From positions 124,001 to 188,000 of the forward strand of contig JALUUM010000007.1 in NCBI GenBank assembly GCA_027021365.1: a stretch of DNA of 64,000 nt, read 5' to 3'. The position numbers and the translations under genes were made by a program. The notes below the pieces were generated by a model, which did not search any database, had not been told where the DNA came from, and saw only the letters and a program-made list of their open reading frames with translations. Origin of the DNA: Spirochaetales bacterium (GTDB lineage Bacteria; Spirochaetota; Spirochaetia; SZUA-6). Below are positions 53,696 through 62,443 of this stretch, one piece after another (the first letter of the stretch is position 1; every line of letters starts with the position of its first letter).

Positions 53696-55095
53696 TTGGA
53701 ACCTCCGGAGAGGCTTTGATACAGCCTGTAATACCTCCTGTATACCTTGTTCCTGTCATAGAACCTTACAACTTTCTCCCTGTTTCTCTCTATAATGGCA
53801 TCCATTTTGTCCCTGTTTCTGTAGATATATATCACCCCTTCGGCCAGTTTCTCGGGGTCCTTCGATGGAGCTAGAAAATGTTCATCGTAATCGAGCAACT
53901 CCGGTACGTTACCCACTCTCGTTGCAACAGCAGGTACACCTGAACAGAATCCCTCCAGAATAACGAGGGGCTGAGCCTCCCTTATGCTTGTAAGCATAAG
54001 GACATCGAGAAATGCATAGTACTTCCTGACATCCTGCTTGCCGGTAAAACGGAACTTCTCCTCCAGATGAAAGCTCTTCACGAGCAACTTGCAGTCATCG
54101 TAATAACCCGGGTCCTCATCCGTAGGACCTATGCAGTAGAACTGTGCCTCCGGAATAACATCCGATACTATTTTTGCCGTGGCTATGAATGTCTTTATGT
54201 CTTTGATGGGAACAACCCTCCCAACAAGGCCGACATGAAAGCCTTCCCTCTTTTCACGTTTTACGGAAAGGTAGCGTTCGGTATCTATCCCATTGGGAAT
54301 TACCAAGGTCTTTTCTTCCTTTGCGCCCAGTTCGACCTGCATTCTCCTGTTGTACTCGAATAGACTTATAATCGGTTCGGCATATCTGTAAGTCAACTTG
54401 CTAAGCATATTGTAGACCTTTATCCACATGTCTCTCTGATAACCCCTGATCATCTTCGTTCGACGGATTTCAATTTCACGCTCCTTGTGGTAGAGACCGT
54501 GTTCCGTAAGCATATAGGGCTTTCCCGTCCTGATCGTGGCAACGATTCCGGCAAGACCTGCGTAACCGGTGGATATCGCATGGTAGAGGTCTGCCTTCGG
54601 CGGATCGGTACCAAGGATGGTAAACATCATATCGTGAGTGGATTTCCAGGCCCAGAAGTAATCTGAAAAGGGATAAACAGGATTCATCTTCTGGTTCCTC
54701 TCCGTTATGAGGCTCCAGCCCTCATCACTCCTAACCGAATCCCTGTAGAGATAGTAACCCCTGGGCATCAATTTCAGAAGCCTCTCCATTTCCGGCACAG
54801 TCTCATTTTCAAATTGCCTGTGCATCTCGAGAATCTCTTTCAATATCTCTCTCTTGCCGGTAACCCTCTTCCTCTTTTCCTTTGCCTTCTCTGAAATGAC
54901 GAGATCGAAATGTTCTACCACATTATCGGGAAAGGTGTAATGCAGCTCCTGATTTCCCTTGGGCGAAATACTGTATATAACAAAATCCACCTCAGGGATA
55001 CCCTGTATAAGCTGATGAACCCAGGAGGAAACTCCGCCGGTAATATAGGGATAGGATCCCTCCAGTATAAGGCAGACTCTTATTCTATCTTTCAT
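53683..55095 (-). CDS. pelF: PelF-like GT4 glycosyltransferase
   Basis: A 470-residue cytoplasmic glycosyltransferase of the GT-B/GT4 type. The PelF-specific start is ICLILEGSYPYITGGVSSWV-like (residues about 6-25). Donor-site features are VIPNGIDTERY (about 265), GLVGRVVPIKDIKTF and the E-x7-E type run EAQPLVILEGFCSGVPA. In Pel systems PelF polymerises UDP-activated N-acetylhexosamines. It starts two bases after the PelE-like gene. Confidence 0.9.
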   Translation of the reverse strand: MKDRIRVCLILEGSYPYITGGVSSWVHQLIQGIPEVDFVIYSISPKGNQELHYTFPDNVVEHFDLVISEKAKEKRKRVTGKREILKEILEMHRQFENETVPEMERLLKLMPRGYYLYRDSVRSDEGWSLITERNQKMNPVYPFSDYFWAWKSTHDMMFTILGTDPPKADLYHAISTGYAGLAGIVATIRTGKPYMLTEHGLYHKEREIEIRRTKMIRGYQRDMWIKVYNMLSKLTYRYAEPIISLFEYNRRMQVELGAKEEKTLVIPNGIDTERYLSVKREKREGFHVGLVGRVVPIKDIKTFIATAKIVSDVIPEAQFYCIGPTDEDPGYYDDCKLLVKSFHLEEKFRFTGKQDVRKYYAFLDVLMLTSIREAQPLVILEGFCSGVPAVATRVGNVPELLDYDEHFLAPSKDPEKLAEGVIYIYRNRDKMDAIIERNREKVVRFYDRNKVYRRYYRLYQSLSGGSKWQE

Positions 55096-55097
55096 GG

Positions 55098-55838
55098 TCA
55101 GAAACCTATCCAGAAGGCGAGGACTCTCTTCATCCTATCATCCAGCTTGCCTTCGAATTGTGTAAGCTCAACACAGTACTGGAAAACCTCGGAAAGATTC
55201 CTTCTCTGGAATTCCACCTGGGCCTTTAAAAAGACCACCTCCGGGTCATCTTCACCCTTCAGATTTCCCAGCACCCTGAAGGCCTGATCGTACAACTTCA
55301 GGGCAACAAGTATTCGAACCAGCAACTTTCCAGCCTCGACATCCAGTCCCTTCATCCTTGCAAGCTCCTTTATATAAGAAAAAGCCTCTCTCAGGTAGAA
55401 TGTTTCTATGGCAGCCTTATCCCTGTTCACCCGTGAAAATTCGTAGTATGTTCGGGCAAGCTCCAAGACATAGCTGGCTTCATTAGGCTCCTCTTCCAGT
55501 TTCTCTTTGAGCTTTTCAATCCTGCTGTTGAATATATTTTCTATTTCATTTATTCCCTCTGCCGCAGCAAGTGCAATCTCCTGATCGGGACTTTTCACAA
55601 GGTCGTTGAATATTCTCTTTAACAGTATATAGGTTTCTACAGGAAGATTCCTCCTTCCAAGAATCTTCTCTATCTCGTCCATATCGTAAGGTTTCTCTAG
55701 TATCGGTTTTACCGATGTTCCTATGTATACGAAGGCCTCTATGGGAACCTTTCTTTCCTCTATGGCCTTAAGTGCAGTATGAGGTGTCTTGGGCATAAAA
55801 CCCTCTGTCATTCTCTTTAGGTAGTTGAAATCAAGCAT
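55098..55838 (-). CDS. PelE-like helical repeat protein
   Basis: I chose ATG 55838 (246 residues), one base after the stop of the PelD-like gene; the longer frame runs 195 bases antiphase through that gene and starts with non-coding-like sequence. The protein is all-helical with TPR-like units (YVLELARTYYEFSRVNRDKA, LLVRILVALKLYDQAFRVLG). It has no membrane segment, unlike PelE of Pseudomonas. Its position between the PelD- and PelF-like genes is the only strong reason for the name. Confidence 0.65.
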   Translation of the reverse strand: MLDFNYLKRMTEGFMPKTPHTALKAIEERKVPIEAFVYIGTSVKPILEKPYDMDEIEKILGRRNLPVETYILLKRIFNDLVKSPDQEIALAAAEGINEIENIFNSRIEKLKEKLEEEPNEASYVLELARTYYEFSRVNRDKAAIETFYLREAFSYIKELARMKGLDVEAGKLLVRILVALKLYDQAFRVLGNLKGEDDPEVVFLKAQVEFQRRNLSEVFQYCVELTQFEGKLDDRMKRVLAFWIGF

Positions 55839-55839
55839 A

Positions 55840-57270
55840 TCAGATCTTCTGCATTTCCAGTAGGTTTTCTGCAACCTCCAGTATTTCCTCCGGATTTTTC
55901 GTAGCCTCGGTGAGTGAGGAATACCCAAGAATGAGGTCAACGGAGACACTGTTTCCGTTGATATTCCAGTCAATGTCGTTGAGTTTGGACAGGACATCGA
56001 GGCTGAAGAGCGATGCGCCGTCGAAATCCACATTGGGGTAGAGCATCACTATCTGGTTCTCTTCCTTGTAATGAAAGAATCTTCCCAGCCCGTGTGATAT
56101 CTCCCTCATGTAATCGACCAGCCTAACGAAGAGTTCCAGTACCGATTTCCTGTCGAACTGGTCCACCAGCATGTCGAAATTTCTAACCTCTGCTATTACG
56201 ACACTCAAGGTGCCTTTCTCATACCTCATCTTTTCTATTGCATTTTCCAGTACATGAGAAAAGTTTATAAAGGAGGGCAGCTTTGTTATGGGATTCGTCT
56301 CCTCTTGCTTTACCACCTTCTCGTATTCAACGGCCTTCTCCAGAGCAGTGGATGAGAGCGAGATGATCAACTGAAGCATCCTCTCCGTGTATAGGTTGTA
56401 CTTCTCGAAGGGCATCTCTTCTATATTGACTATTCCCCATATCTTCCTCCCCGCAAAGAGAGGAGCGGTAAAAAGGTTTCTTCCCTTGTCCATATCCCTC
56501 AGGTTCTCATACTGCAACAGCATCTTCGCAGAAAAGATTGTATTGTTCCTTACCACCCATCCCTCGATTGTATCGGTATCGGGGAGTGTGGTACTTACCT
56601 TCATGCCCTCATCCCAACCAATGGTCTCTACGACCTCCAGTCTCTTTTCCTCGGGAAGATGTTTCCATATGGAACACTTGCTTGCAGCGGTAAAGTACTG
56701 TACGGTTTCCAGGATCAACTCCAAAGCCCGCTGAAGATTCAAAGACTGAAGTTCCTGCATTCTCGTGTAGATAGTGGTAATCGAATCCTCCTGCCCTTCT
56801 ACACGCCTCTCCAGCTCTGCATTCACTATTCTAAGTGCACGCACCTCCTTTTTCAGCACCCCCTTGTCAACTGCAATGGCCTTCAGCCTCGATCTGTCCC
56901 TTTCCGCACGTGAAACATGTGCATCCCTTATTAATCCGAAAATGTATATCCCTATCAATGAGGTGGAGATGGGGATTATGCTCTCGTTATCTACCGTCAT
57001 CCAGAAATCAGAGAGGCTCTTCCCCTCGAGAAACAACCGCATTATCACCGGATAGACGAGTGAAACAATGGTTGCAGAAGAAAGAATGGAGAGAAATCCG
57101 TAGTACTTCCCGTAGTATGCTGCAACGATAAATGACAGAAGGACATACGGGTTGAAAGCAGACTTCAAAAAGCCCGGATTATCGGGAAAAAAAATATTTA
57201 TTATGCCAATAATAAGGGAAAATAGGGCAAGTTCACCGATAATTTTGAAAGGAGACTGTTTTTTTTCCAA
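55840..57270 (-). CDS. PelD-like membrane receptor (4 TM, GAF, degenerate GGDEF)
   Basis: A 476-residue protein with four membrane helices (about 9-28, 42-54, 56-77, 97-115), a coiled coil (about 118-180), a GAF domain (about 185-310) and a degenerate GGDEF domain (about 325-470), the exact order of PelD. PelD binds c-di-GMP through an RxxD I-site just before the GGDEF loop. Here that position reads GLGR (394-397) and the GGDEF loop is EENQI (403-407), so neither synthesis nor the standard I-site is kept. The start codon is TTG with no SD, only a few bases after the predicted transcription start. Confidence 0.82.
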   Translation of the reverse strand: MEKKQSPFKIIGELALFSLIIGIINIFFPDNPGFLKSAFNPYVLLSFIVAAYYGKYYGFLSILSSATIVSLVYPVIMRLFLEGKSLSDFWMTVDNESIIPISTSLIGIYIFGLIRDAHVSRAERDRSRLKAIAVDKGVLKKEVRALRIVNAELERRVEGQEDSITTIYTRMQELQSLNLQRALELILETVQYFTAASKCSIWKHLPEEKRLEVVETIGWDEGMKVSTTLPDTDTIEGWVVRNNTIFSAKMLLQYENLRDMDKGRNLFTAPLFAGRKIWGIVNIEEMPFEKYNLYTERMLQLIISLSSTALEKAVEYEKVVKQEETNPITKLPSFINFSHVLENAIEKMRYEKGTLSVVIAEVRNFDMLVDQFDRKSVLELFVRLVDYMREISHGLGRFFHYKEENQIVMLYPNVDFDGASLFSLDVLSKLNDIDWNINGNSVSVDLILGYSSLTEATKNPEEILEVAENLLEMQKI

Positions 57271-57279
57271 TTTGATTAT

Positions 57280-57308
57280 ATTATATACGATATAAGCTAT
57301 AATAACAA
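57280..57308 (-). promoter_or_regulatory. Promoter of the leftward Pel-like operon
   Basis: On the minus strand TTGTTA (57308-57303), a 17-base spacer and a perfect TATAAT (57285-57280). The start would be near 57273, only about three bases before the TTG at 57270, so the mRNA would be almost leaderless. Confidence 0.6.
57298..57303 (+). promoter_or_regulatory. -10 element of the PelB-like gene
   Basis: TATAAT on the plus strand, 18 bases before the ATG; SD GGAGGG at 57311-57316. It abuts the -35 of the opposing promoter, so the two promoters overlap. A TTGATT lies 20 bases upstream, which is too far for a normal -35. Confidence 0.5.
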
Positions 57309-57320
57309 GCGGAGGGCACT

Positions 57321-60300
57321 ATGAAGAGAATCATACTGATACTAGCCGCCATTTCCATTCTCACCTTACCCGGATGGTCCCAGAGTAAAACTTCCAAATC
57401 CACTCCGAAACAGGATACCCAGGGTAAGACAAGCGAGACACCTGCTCCGCCTGCAGAAAAGCTTGAGCCGATTTTTCCTCAGGAAAATCCCAACATAATA
57501 TACATAGAGGGAGAAGATGCAATATCAACGAATTTCAACAGGGAGCCGACACTGAACTACGGCTGTTCTGGCAAGAGAACACTCCAGTTAAACAGATCGA
57601 CCGGTCTTCAGGGAGGTGCATCTTTCTATGCCGATTATGTTTTTTTCGTGGAGCAAGATGCGGAATACGAACTCTGGTACGGGGGAACTCCTCCCGGCCC
57701 GAAGGAGGACCTATACCCATCCTTCACTTCACCCTTCAGGCTGATAGTGGACGACAAACCGCCAAAGGACGAATACAGGGAAAACATCGTCGTTGTTGAA
57801 AACTATGCTCCCTCCTACTACTGGAACCTTGTAGGTGATATAAAGCTTTCAAAGGGACAACACAAGATAAGATTCGAAGTCAGGGAAAAGAGGAGATACG
57901 ACAACAAGTACTATTTTTATCTCGATTCCTTTTTCCTCGTAAAAAAGGTCAACGGGAAACGTGTCCTCGGCAAGCCAATTCCCCCCTTCTTTCCGAAGAA
58001 TATGGAAAACAGGTCGATCAATTTCCCCTTCAGATCCATCGATGACTACCTGATAATCATAAGGGACAATCCCTCGGATCCAAGGCCTCTCATAGAACTA
58101 TCCCTCATATATAGTTTGGTTAGTGATTACCTCAATGCAATAAGGTACCTGAATCGCGCACTTATACTATCCCCCGACAACCTCGACATCCTGCTCTTAA
58201 TTGCCAAGAACAGGATATGGAAAGGTGATATCACCGAGGGATTAAAAAAATACAGGGAACTCCTTAAGAAAGACCCGAAACGCCTTGATATTTGGATGGA
58301 AGCTGGGAAGGTTGCCGCCTGGACAGGGAGGTACAAGGAGTCCATTGCCTTCTATAAGGACGGGCTAAAGTATTTCAAGGACAACCTGGACCTTCTCGTA
58401 AATCTCGGACTTACATACCTATGGTCAAACCAGTCTGCCGAGGGAAACAAAAGCTTCAGAAAAGCAGAAGAAAAGGCGGGTAAGAATCTTAAACTGCTCA
58501 AAAAACTTGCAAAGATATTCATCATAAACGGCTATCCCGAATATGCCATTACTCTCTACAACAAGGCAATAAGCATAAACCCCGCTGACCTTGAATCATA
58601 CCTCCTCCTGGAAGACACCTACCTCGCACTAGGCAAGAAAGATGAAGTTGCAAAGATAGATCAACTTATAAGAGATACCTTCAAGCCCTCGGACAGGCTT
58701 TCCAGATATCTCGATATCTACAGTGAAAAGCAATCTTTAAGAGACAGGGTGATTGCGGAGTACGAACGCAAGCTCAAGGAACAACCCGATAATCTGAGCC
58801 TCAGAATGACTCTCGCACAGACGTACTTCTGGAACGGCCTGAGAGAGAAGGCAATAGAGGAATATCTTAATATACTTGCCACACATGCTTTCCTCGAATT
58901 GAAGAAAATGGACAAGGATTCCTTTCCTATCATGGAATTGATAGACAAGAGTTATATATACGAGGATTTCTTCGAAAGAGTGGCAAAGATAATTGCAGAA
59001 AAACAGAAGGACCTCAAAACGAAGCTTTCTGCTTACAACCTTGCCCTGAAAAAGTACAACAGTTTCCAGAAAAAGGTCGCCAAGGCAAAGGAGAAGGGAG
59101 AGGCTCTTCCACAACCGGAAGGAGAATATCCGTATGATACGCTACAGAATGCAGAGGCGGCTCTCTCCGACTCTTTCGGAGAACTGGAAAGTATCCTGGA
59201 ATCGATATCATCCCTAATAGATTCTTTTGAAGCAGAAACAAAAAAGATTCCATCGATAGCTGAAAAGGAGAAGAAAGAAGAAAAGGTTTTTTCAAATATT
59301 GAAAAGGCAACGAGATGGAAGTGGAATAAATCTGAATTTCTCAACGAATTTACCGGTGATGCAGAGAGGGGGCTTACCCTGGCCAGATACCTGGTAGGGA
59401 GAATCTATCAGATTGAAAGAAATTACAAGCCGGCAATTACAAATCTCGACGAAACCGTTACTGGGGACCCGCAAAATCCCATATACAACTATGCCCTTTT
59501 CCAGACAAAGCTCTGGTCATCCAGGGGAGCAAACGCCGGAGAAATTGTCGAGTCTTCACAGTATTCCCTCTCCGACTACGTACCTTACTTCTTTGACCTT
59601 CAACAGCTGACAGAGAGCATGAAAGAGAGCACACTCATTGAAAATTCAATTCCCGTTGACGTATCACAGGATGAACTTAAAAAACAACTCGCCGATATAA
59701 ATGCAAAGATAGCTGAGACAAAAAAGAAAGCGGCAGCGGCAAGAGCAGCAGGTGAAAAATTCTTAAGAAACCTTCATTCGATGCTGTATAAGAAACTGGT
59801 GAGAACCTTCTACAGGTACGAGCAGAATACCTACCTCATAAGGAATGAACTAGGCGGTTTCTATTTAAATGAAAAAAGGCTGGAAGAGGCAATAAGCCAG
59901 TTCAAGCATGTACTAGCCGTGGAGCCGAACAACCTTAGTGCCATTTACAAGATAGGGACAATCTACCAGTGGAACAGGAACTGGTACAGGGCAATGCAGT
60001 ACTACAAGCGGGTCTATGACATGGATCCTCTCTATGAAAACACATCCTCACTGTACAATCAACTTGCAAAGGCACATTCCCCCAGCGTCGACTTTCAAAC
60101 ATACTACCTTGCAGACAGTTCCAGGATTCAGTGGCACGGAGAAGCCAGTTACAAGGGATGGCTTACCAGCATTCTCGGCCTTGAACTCAACTACAGTACA
60201 GACAACATAAGGATCAAACGAACATACTCACCTACCAGTGCACCTTCAAACACGTACATATCACATTCCTCATACCAGACAAACCAGGTATTAGCGGGCA

Positions 60301-61142
60301 TTCCGATAGACCTGTATTTCATGAACCTGAAAGTAACACCAAGGGCAGGTGGAACACTGCTTGCCAACGAGCTCTACTATACTGATGAGGAAAACTCTCT
60401 AACCCCACTCAACGGCAGGGACAACTTCGGTTATTATGCAGTAGAACCCCTCTTCAAAGTAGATTCCTCCCTTTCGCTTGGTAAATACATCTATATAAGT
60501 GGCTCCTATTTCAACGGAAGGTTTGCCGAAACCTTCGATCCTGCAAGGACACCTGTGTATGAGAATTCGGGAGAAGCAAGCATCAGTACCTCTTTTTCAT
60601 TCTTGGACTATCCGGTTATAAGGGATTCCTCCCTAAGAACCTATGGGAAAGTAGATATCTTGAGCGACAGCAATCAGATATACACCGGTGTAGGTGAACT
60701 CTACATGTACCTCTTTAAGGGCGGGAATCCGTACACGGTAGTCTCCCTCTCGGGAAATCTTACCTATCAGGACTCACTTAAGGAGGAGAGTTTCAATTAC
60801 TACACACCTATAGAAGTACTAATTGGGGGTGGCAACCTTACCGTCTCTACCTGGATCGGTATTGGTAACGGTAACGTACTCGGACTCAGCTTAAGGGGTT
60901 ACGGAGGAACCTTTCAGGAAAAGATACTGCAGCCCGGTGAGGCAAAGAGAAGAATAAAGGCAGAGGGTGAGGCAGATATCAACCTTACATCCGGAAATGG
61001 GTATTACTATATAGGTGGTGTTGTAAACGGTACCTACTGCTACCAGGCGCCTTCGCCGGATCTTATAAATAAGTGGGATTACTGGTCCTTCTACCTGAAA
61101 ATAGGTTACACGGCAAAATTACCAAACTTGCTTGCACCTTGA
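57321..61142 (+). CDS. PelB-like secreted TPR / outer-membrane barrel protein with carbohydrate-binding-like domain
   Basis: A 1273-residue protein. Signal peptide about 1-21 and a low-complexity linker to about 50. A beta-sandwich domain at about 55-200 (NPNIIYIEGEDA, DYVFFVEQDAEYELWYGG, QHKIRFEVREK) resembles CBM6/CBM35-type carbohydrate-binding modules. TPR units cover about 245-525 (LNRALILSPDN, YKESIAFYKDGL, AITLYNKAI). Coiled coils lie near 590-660 and 775-805, a second TPR block at about 815-915, and a C-terminal run of amphipathic strands (about 920-1273) looks like a porin barrel. TPRs plus a barrel is the layout of PelB, the Pel export porin. The extra binding domain is not part of Pseudomonas PelB. 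The divergent position to pelDEFG supports the assignment. Confidence 0.75.
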   Translation: MKRIILILAAISILTLPGWSQSKTSKSTPKQDTQGKTSETPAPPAEKLEPIFPQENPNIIYIEGEDAISTNFNREPTLNYGCSGKRTLQLNRSTGLQGGASFYADYVFFVEQDAEYELWYGGTPPGPKEDLYPSFTSPFRLIVDDKPPKDEYRENIVVVENYAPSYYWNLVGDIKLSKGQHKIRFEVREKRRYDNKYYFYLDSFFLVKKVNGKRVLGKPIPPFFPKNMENRSINFPFRSIDDYLIIIRDNPSDPRPLIELSLIYSLVSDYLNAIRYLNRALILSPDNLDILLLIAKNRIWKGDITEGLKKYRELLKKDPKRLDIWMEAGKVAAWTGRYKESIAFYKDGLKYFKDNLDLLVNLGLTYLWSNQSAEGNKSFRKAEEKAGKNLKLLKKLAKIFIINGYPEYAITLYNKAISINPADLESYLLLEDTYLALGKKDEVAKIDQLIRDTFKPSDRLSRYLDIYSEKQSLRDRVIAEYERKLKEQPDNLSLRMTLAQTYFWNGLREKAIEEYLNILATHAFLELKKMDKDSFPIMELIDKSYIYEDFFERVAKIIAEKQKDLKTKLSAYNLALKKYNSFQKKVAKAKEKGEALPQPEGEYPYDTLQNAEAALSDSFGELESILESISSLIDSFEAETKKIPSIAEKEKKEEKVFSNIEKATRWKWNKSEFLNEFTGDAERGLTLARYLVGRIYQIERNYKPAITNLDETVTGDPQNPIYNYALFQTKLWSSRGANAGEIVESSQYSLSDYVPYFFDLQQLTESMKESTLIENSIPVDVSQDELKKQLADINAKIAETKKKAAAARAAGEKFLRNLHSMLYKKLVRTFYRYEQNTYLIRNELGGFYLNEKRLEEAISQFKHVLAVEPNNLSAIYKIGTIYQWNRNWYRAMQYYKRVYDMDPLYENTSSLYNQLAKAHSPSVDFQTYYLADSSRIQWHGEASYKGWLTSILGLELNYSTDNIRIKRTYSPTSAPSNTYISHSSYQTNQVLAGIPIDLYFMNLKVTPRAGGTLLANELYYTDEENSLTPLNGRDNFGYYAVEPLFKVDSSLSLGKYIYISGSYFNGRFAETFDPARTPVYENSGEASISTSFSFLDYPVIRDSSLRTYGKVDILSDSNQIYTGVGELYMYLFKGGNPYTVVSLSGNLTYQDSLKEESFNYYTPIEVLIGGGNLTVSTWIGIGNGNVLGLSLRGYGGTFQEKILQPGEAKRRIKAEGEADINLTSGNGYYYIGGVVNGTYCYQAPSPDLINKWDYWSFYLKIGYTAKLPNLLAP

Positions 61143-61185
61143 TCAGGTTGCTAGAACAGGTACAGATTTATAGGAGAGTAAAGAG

Positions 61186-61218
61186 TTACTGCTGCCAATG
61201 ATCTATTGACAGCAGTAA
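61186..61218 (+). terminator. Hairpin behind the PelB-like gene, probable terminator
   Basis: TTACTGCTG/CAGCAGTAA (9 bp) continues after one mismatch with CAAT/ATTG around a five-base loop. It is followed by TGTTATTTG, a weak U tract. Confidence 0.6.
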
Positions 61219-61234
61219 TGTTATTTGCTAATTT
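61206..61234 (+). promoter_or_regulatory. Promoter of tRNA-Leu(CAG)
   Basis: TTGACA (61206-61211), exactly 17 bases, then TAATTT (61229-61234). The -35 lies inside the 3' arm of the preceding hairpin. Confidence 0.65.
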
Positions 61235-61264
61235 TCTTACTGAATAAAAATTGCATCGAAAATT

Positions 61265-61348
61265 GCCCGGGTGGTGGAATTGGTAGACACGCTAGGTTCA
61301 GGGTCTAGTGGCTTTACGGCCGTGGGAGTTCAAGTCTCCCTCCGGGCA
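61265..61348 (+). tRNA. tRNA-Leu (anticodon CAG)
   Basis: A class II cloverleaf. Acceptor GCCCGGG/TCCGGGC with one G-U, anticodon stem CTAGG/TCTAG around loop TTCAGGG (CAG, codon CUG), long variable arm, T arm GGGAG-TTCAAGT-CTCCC, discriminator A. CCA is not encoded. The sequence composition changes right after it. Confidence 0.95.
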
Positions 61349-61643
61349 TTAATATTTCTTTACATTACAATAAATTATAATTCTATCATTTATTCAATAT
61401 AAGAGAGATTGAATTAGAGTAGCCAAAACAGTAGCCAATCATATTAAAATAATTCTAATAAAATGCTATCAATAACATTTCTATCTTCACTTTCCCGCTA
61501 AAACTAAACTAATATATCAAGCCAAATTCTAATTGCAGTAAATGATTTAGAATCCAACAAAATGGGTTAAACATTTTGCCCATTTATATGGTTGTAAGAA
61601 AATAGAAACCACCACAGGCCAGAAGTGCATCAAAGGAGGTTAT

Positions 61644-61655
61644 ATGGATATTTAA
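61644..61655 (+). other. Three-codon minigene (Met-Asp-Ile-stop) with strong SD
   Basis: AAAGGAGG stands four bases before ATG GAT ATT TAA. It may be the truncated head of a lost gene or a chance match. Confidence 0.3.
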
Positions 61656-61669
61656 AAGTTATTTTTTTC

Positions 61670-61697
61670 TTGACTTTATATAACAAGATAGTATGTT
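61670..61697 (+). promoter_or_regulatory. Possible promoter of the 188-residue unknown gene
   Basis: TTGACT (61670-61675), a 16-base spacer and TATGTT (61692-61697). It would give a leader of about 170 bases that includes the GCAGGGCT inverted repeat. Confidence 0.4.
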
Positions 61698-61876
61698 CAT
61701 TGTATAAGCCGATTTGATATATCAGCTTGCAGGGCTTTTAATACTGCTAAAGAGATATGGAAAAAAAGACACTTCTTACAGCTGTAAAAACTTTATTAAA
61801 CACAAAATTAACTATCTCATTATCTTTCGTTTTTACTTTTATTTAGCCCTGCCAACAAAATTCAAGGGAGACTACG

Positions 61877-62443
61877 ATGATTAAAAATGATAGTGAAATT
61901 GAAATCACTTATCAGGATGTAACTATTAAAGGTAATATTATATTTAAAAGCAGACGTGTAGTAGGGCTTGAGATTGTTTATCCGTTTAAAGGACTTAGAA
62001 TTTACTCTCCTACAATACCTATTTTTGCTATGCAGTATTCGTCCTATTTAGATGAAAAGGGTAATATCAAGGAAGATAGAAAAGAACAACTAGAAAAGCT
62101 TTTATTAAATCTGTATTTAGGATGTAAGGTATTTGATAAAGATAAAATTAAATTAAATGAGATCTTTCAAAAATTTCAAAAGAAGTTTTTAGCAAAGTTA
62201 AGTGACACCTTAAATGCTGATCAATTTTCAGAACGGAAAAAGATACTAAAACAAAAGCTACGAACCGGATTAATAACTAATATTGAATATCAAAAGAACC
62301 TATCTAAACTAAAAAAAGAACTTTCAGATTATGATTTTACTCTTTATACTATGAGAGATAACTTTTTAAAATATATTGAAGATACCTATAATATTAAGCT
62401 TGATACTGAGGTTATAGATCAACTAATAAAAAAACACCTCTAG
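61877..62443 (+). CDS. Unknown protein (188 residues), island gene
   Basis: An SD (GGGAGA) lies seven bases before the ATG. The protein starts with a short beta-rich part (EIEITYQDVTIKGNIIFKSR, VVGLEIVYPFKGLRIYSP) and continues as charged helices (about 60-188) with Lys-rich coiled-coil character. No signal peptide or membrane segment. Codon use is strongly A/T-ending, unlike genes left of the tRNA. I do not recognise it; the beta N-terminus looks like a small barrel or PilZ-sized domain, but I see no RxxxR motif. Confidence 0.6.
   Translation: MIKNDSEIEITYQDVTIKGNIIFKSRRVVGLEIVYPFKGLRIYSPTIPIFAMQYSSYLDEKGNIKEDRKEQLEKLLLNLYLGCKVFDKDKIKLNEIFQKFQKKFLAKLSDTLNADQFSERKKILKQKLRTGLITNIEYQKNLSKLKKELSDYDFTLYTMRDNFLKYIEDTYNIKLDTEVIDQLIKKHL

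Larger units (their letters stand above)
61349..61876. other. A+T-rich gene-free stretch, likely island border
   Basis: No open frame of note. Composition is far more A+T-rich than the left 61 kb. Near 61412-61441 the motif AGTAGCCAA occurs twice (GAGTAGCCAAAACAGTAGCCAAT), a type of sequence often left where a tyrosine recombinase gene or att site once lay. A perfect SD with a three-codon ORF lies at 61633-61655. GCAGGGCT (61729-61736) is repeated in inverse as AGCCCTGC (61845-61852), spanning the sequence just before the next gene. Confidence 0.55.

Noticed and set aside
55838..56033. Extended N-terminus of the PelE-like protein
   Set aside because: The extra 65 codons lie inside the PelD-like gene in another frame and have no domain character; ATG 55838 follows the stop directly.
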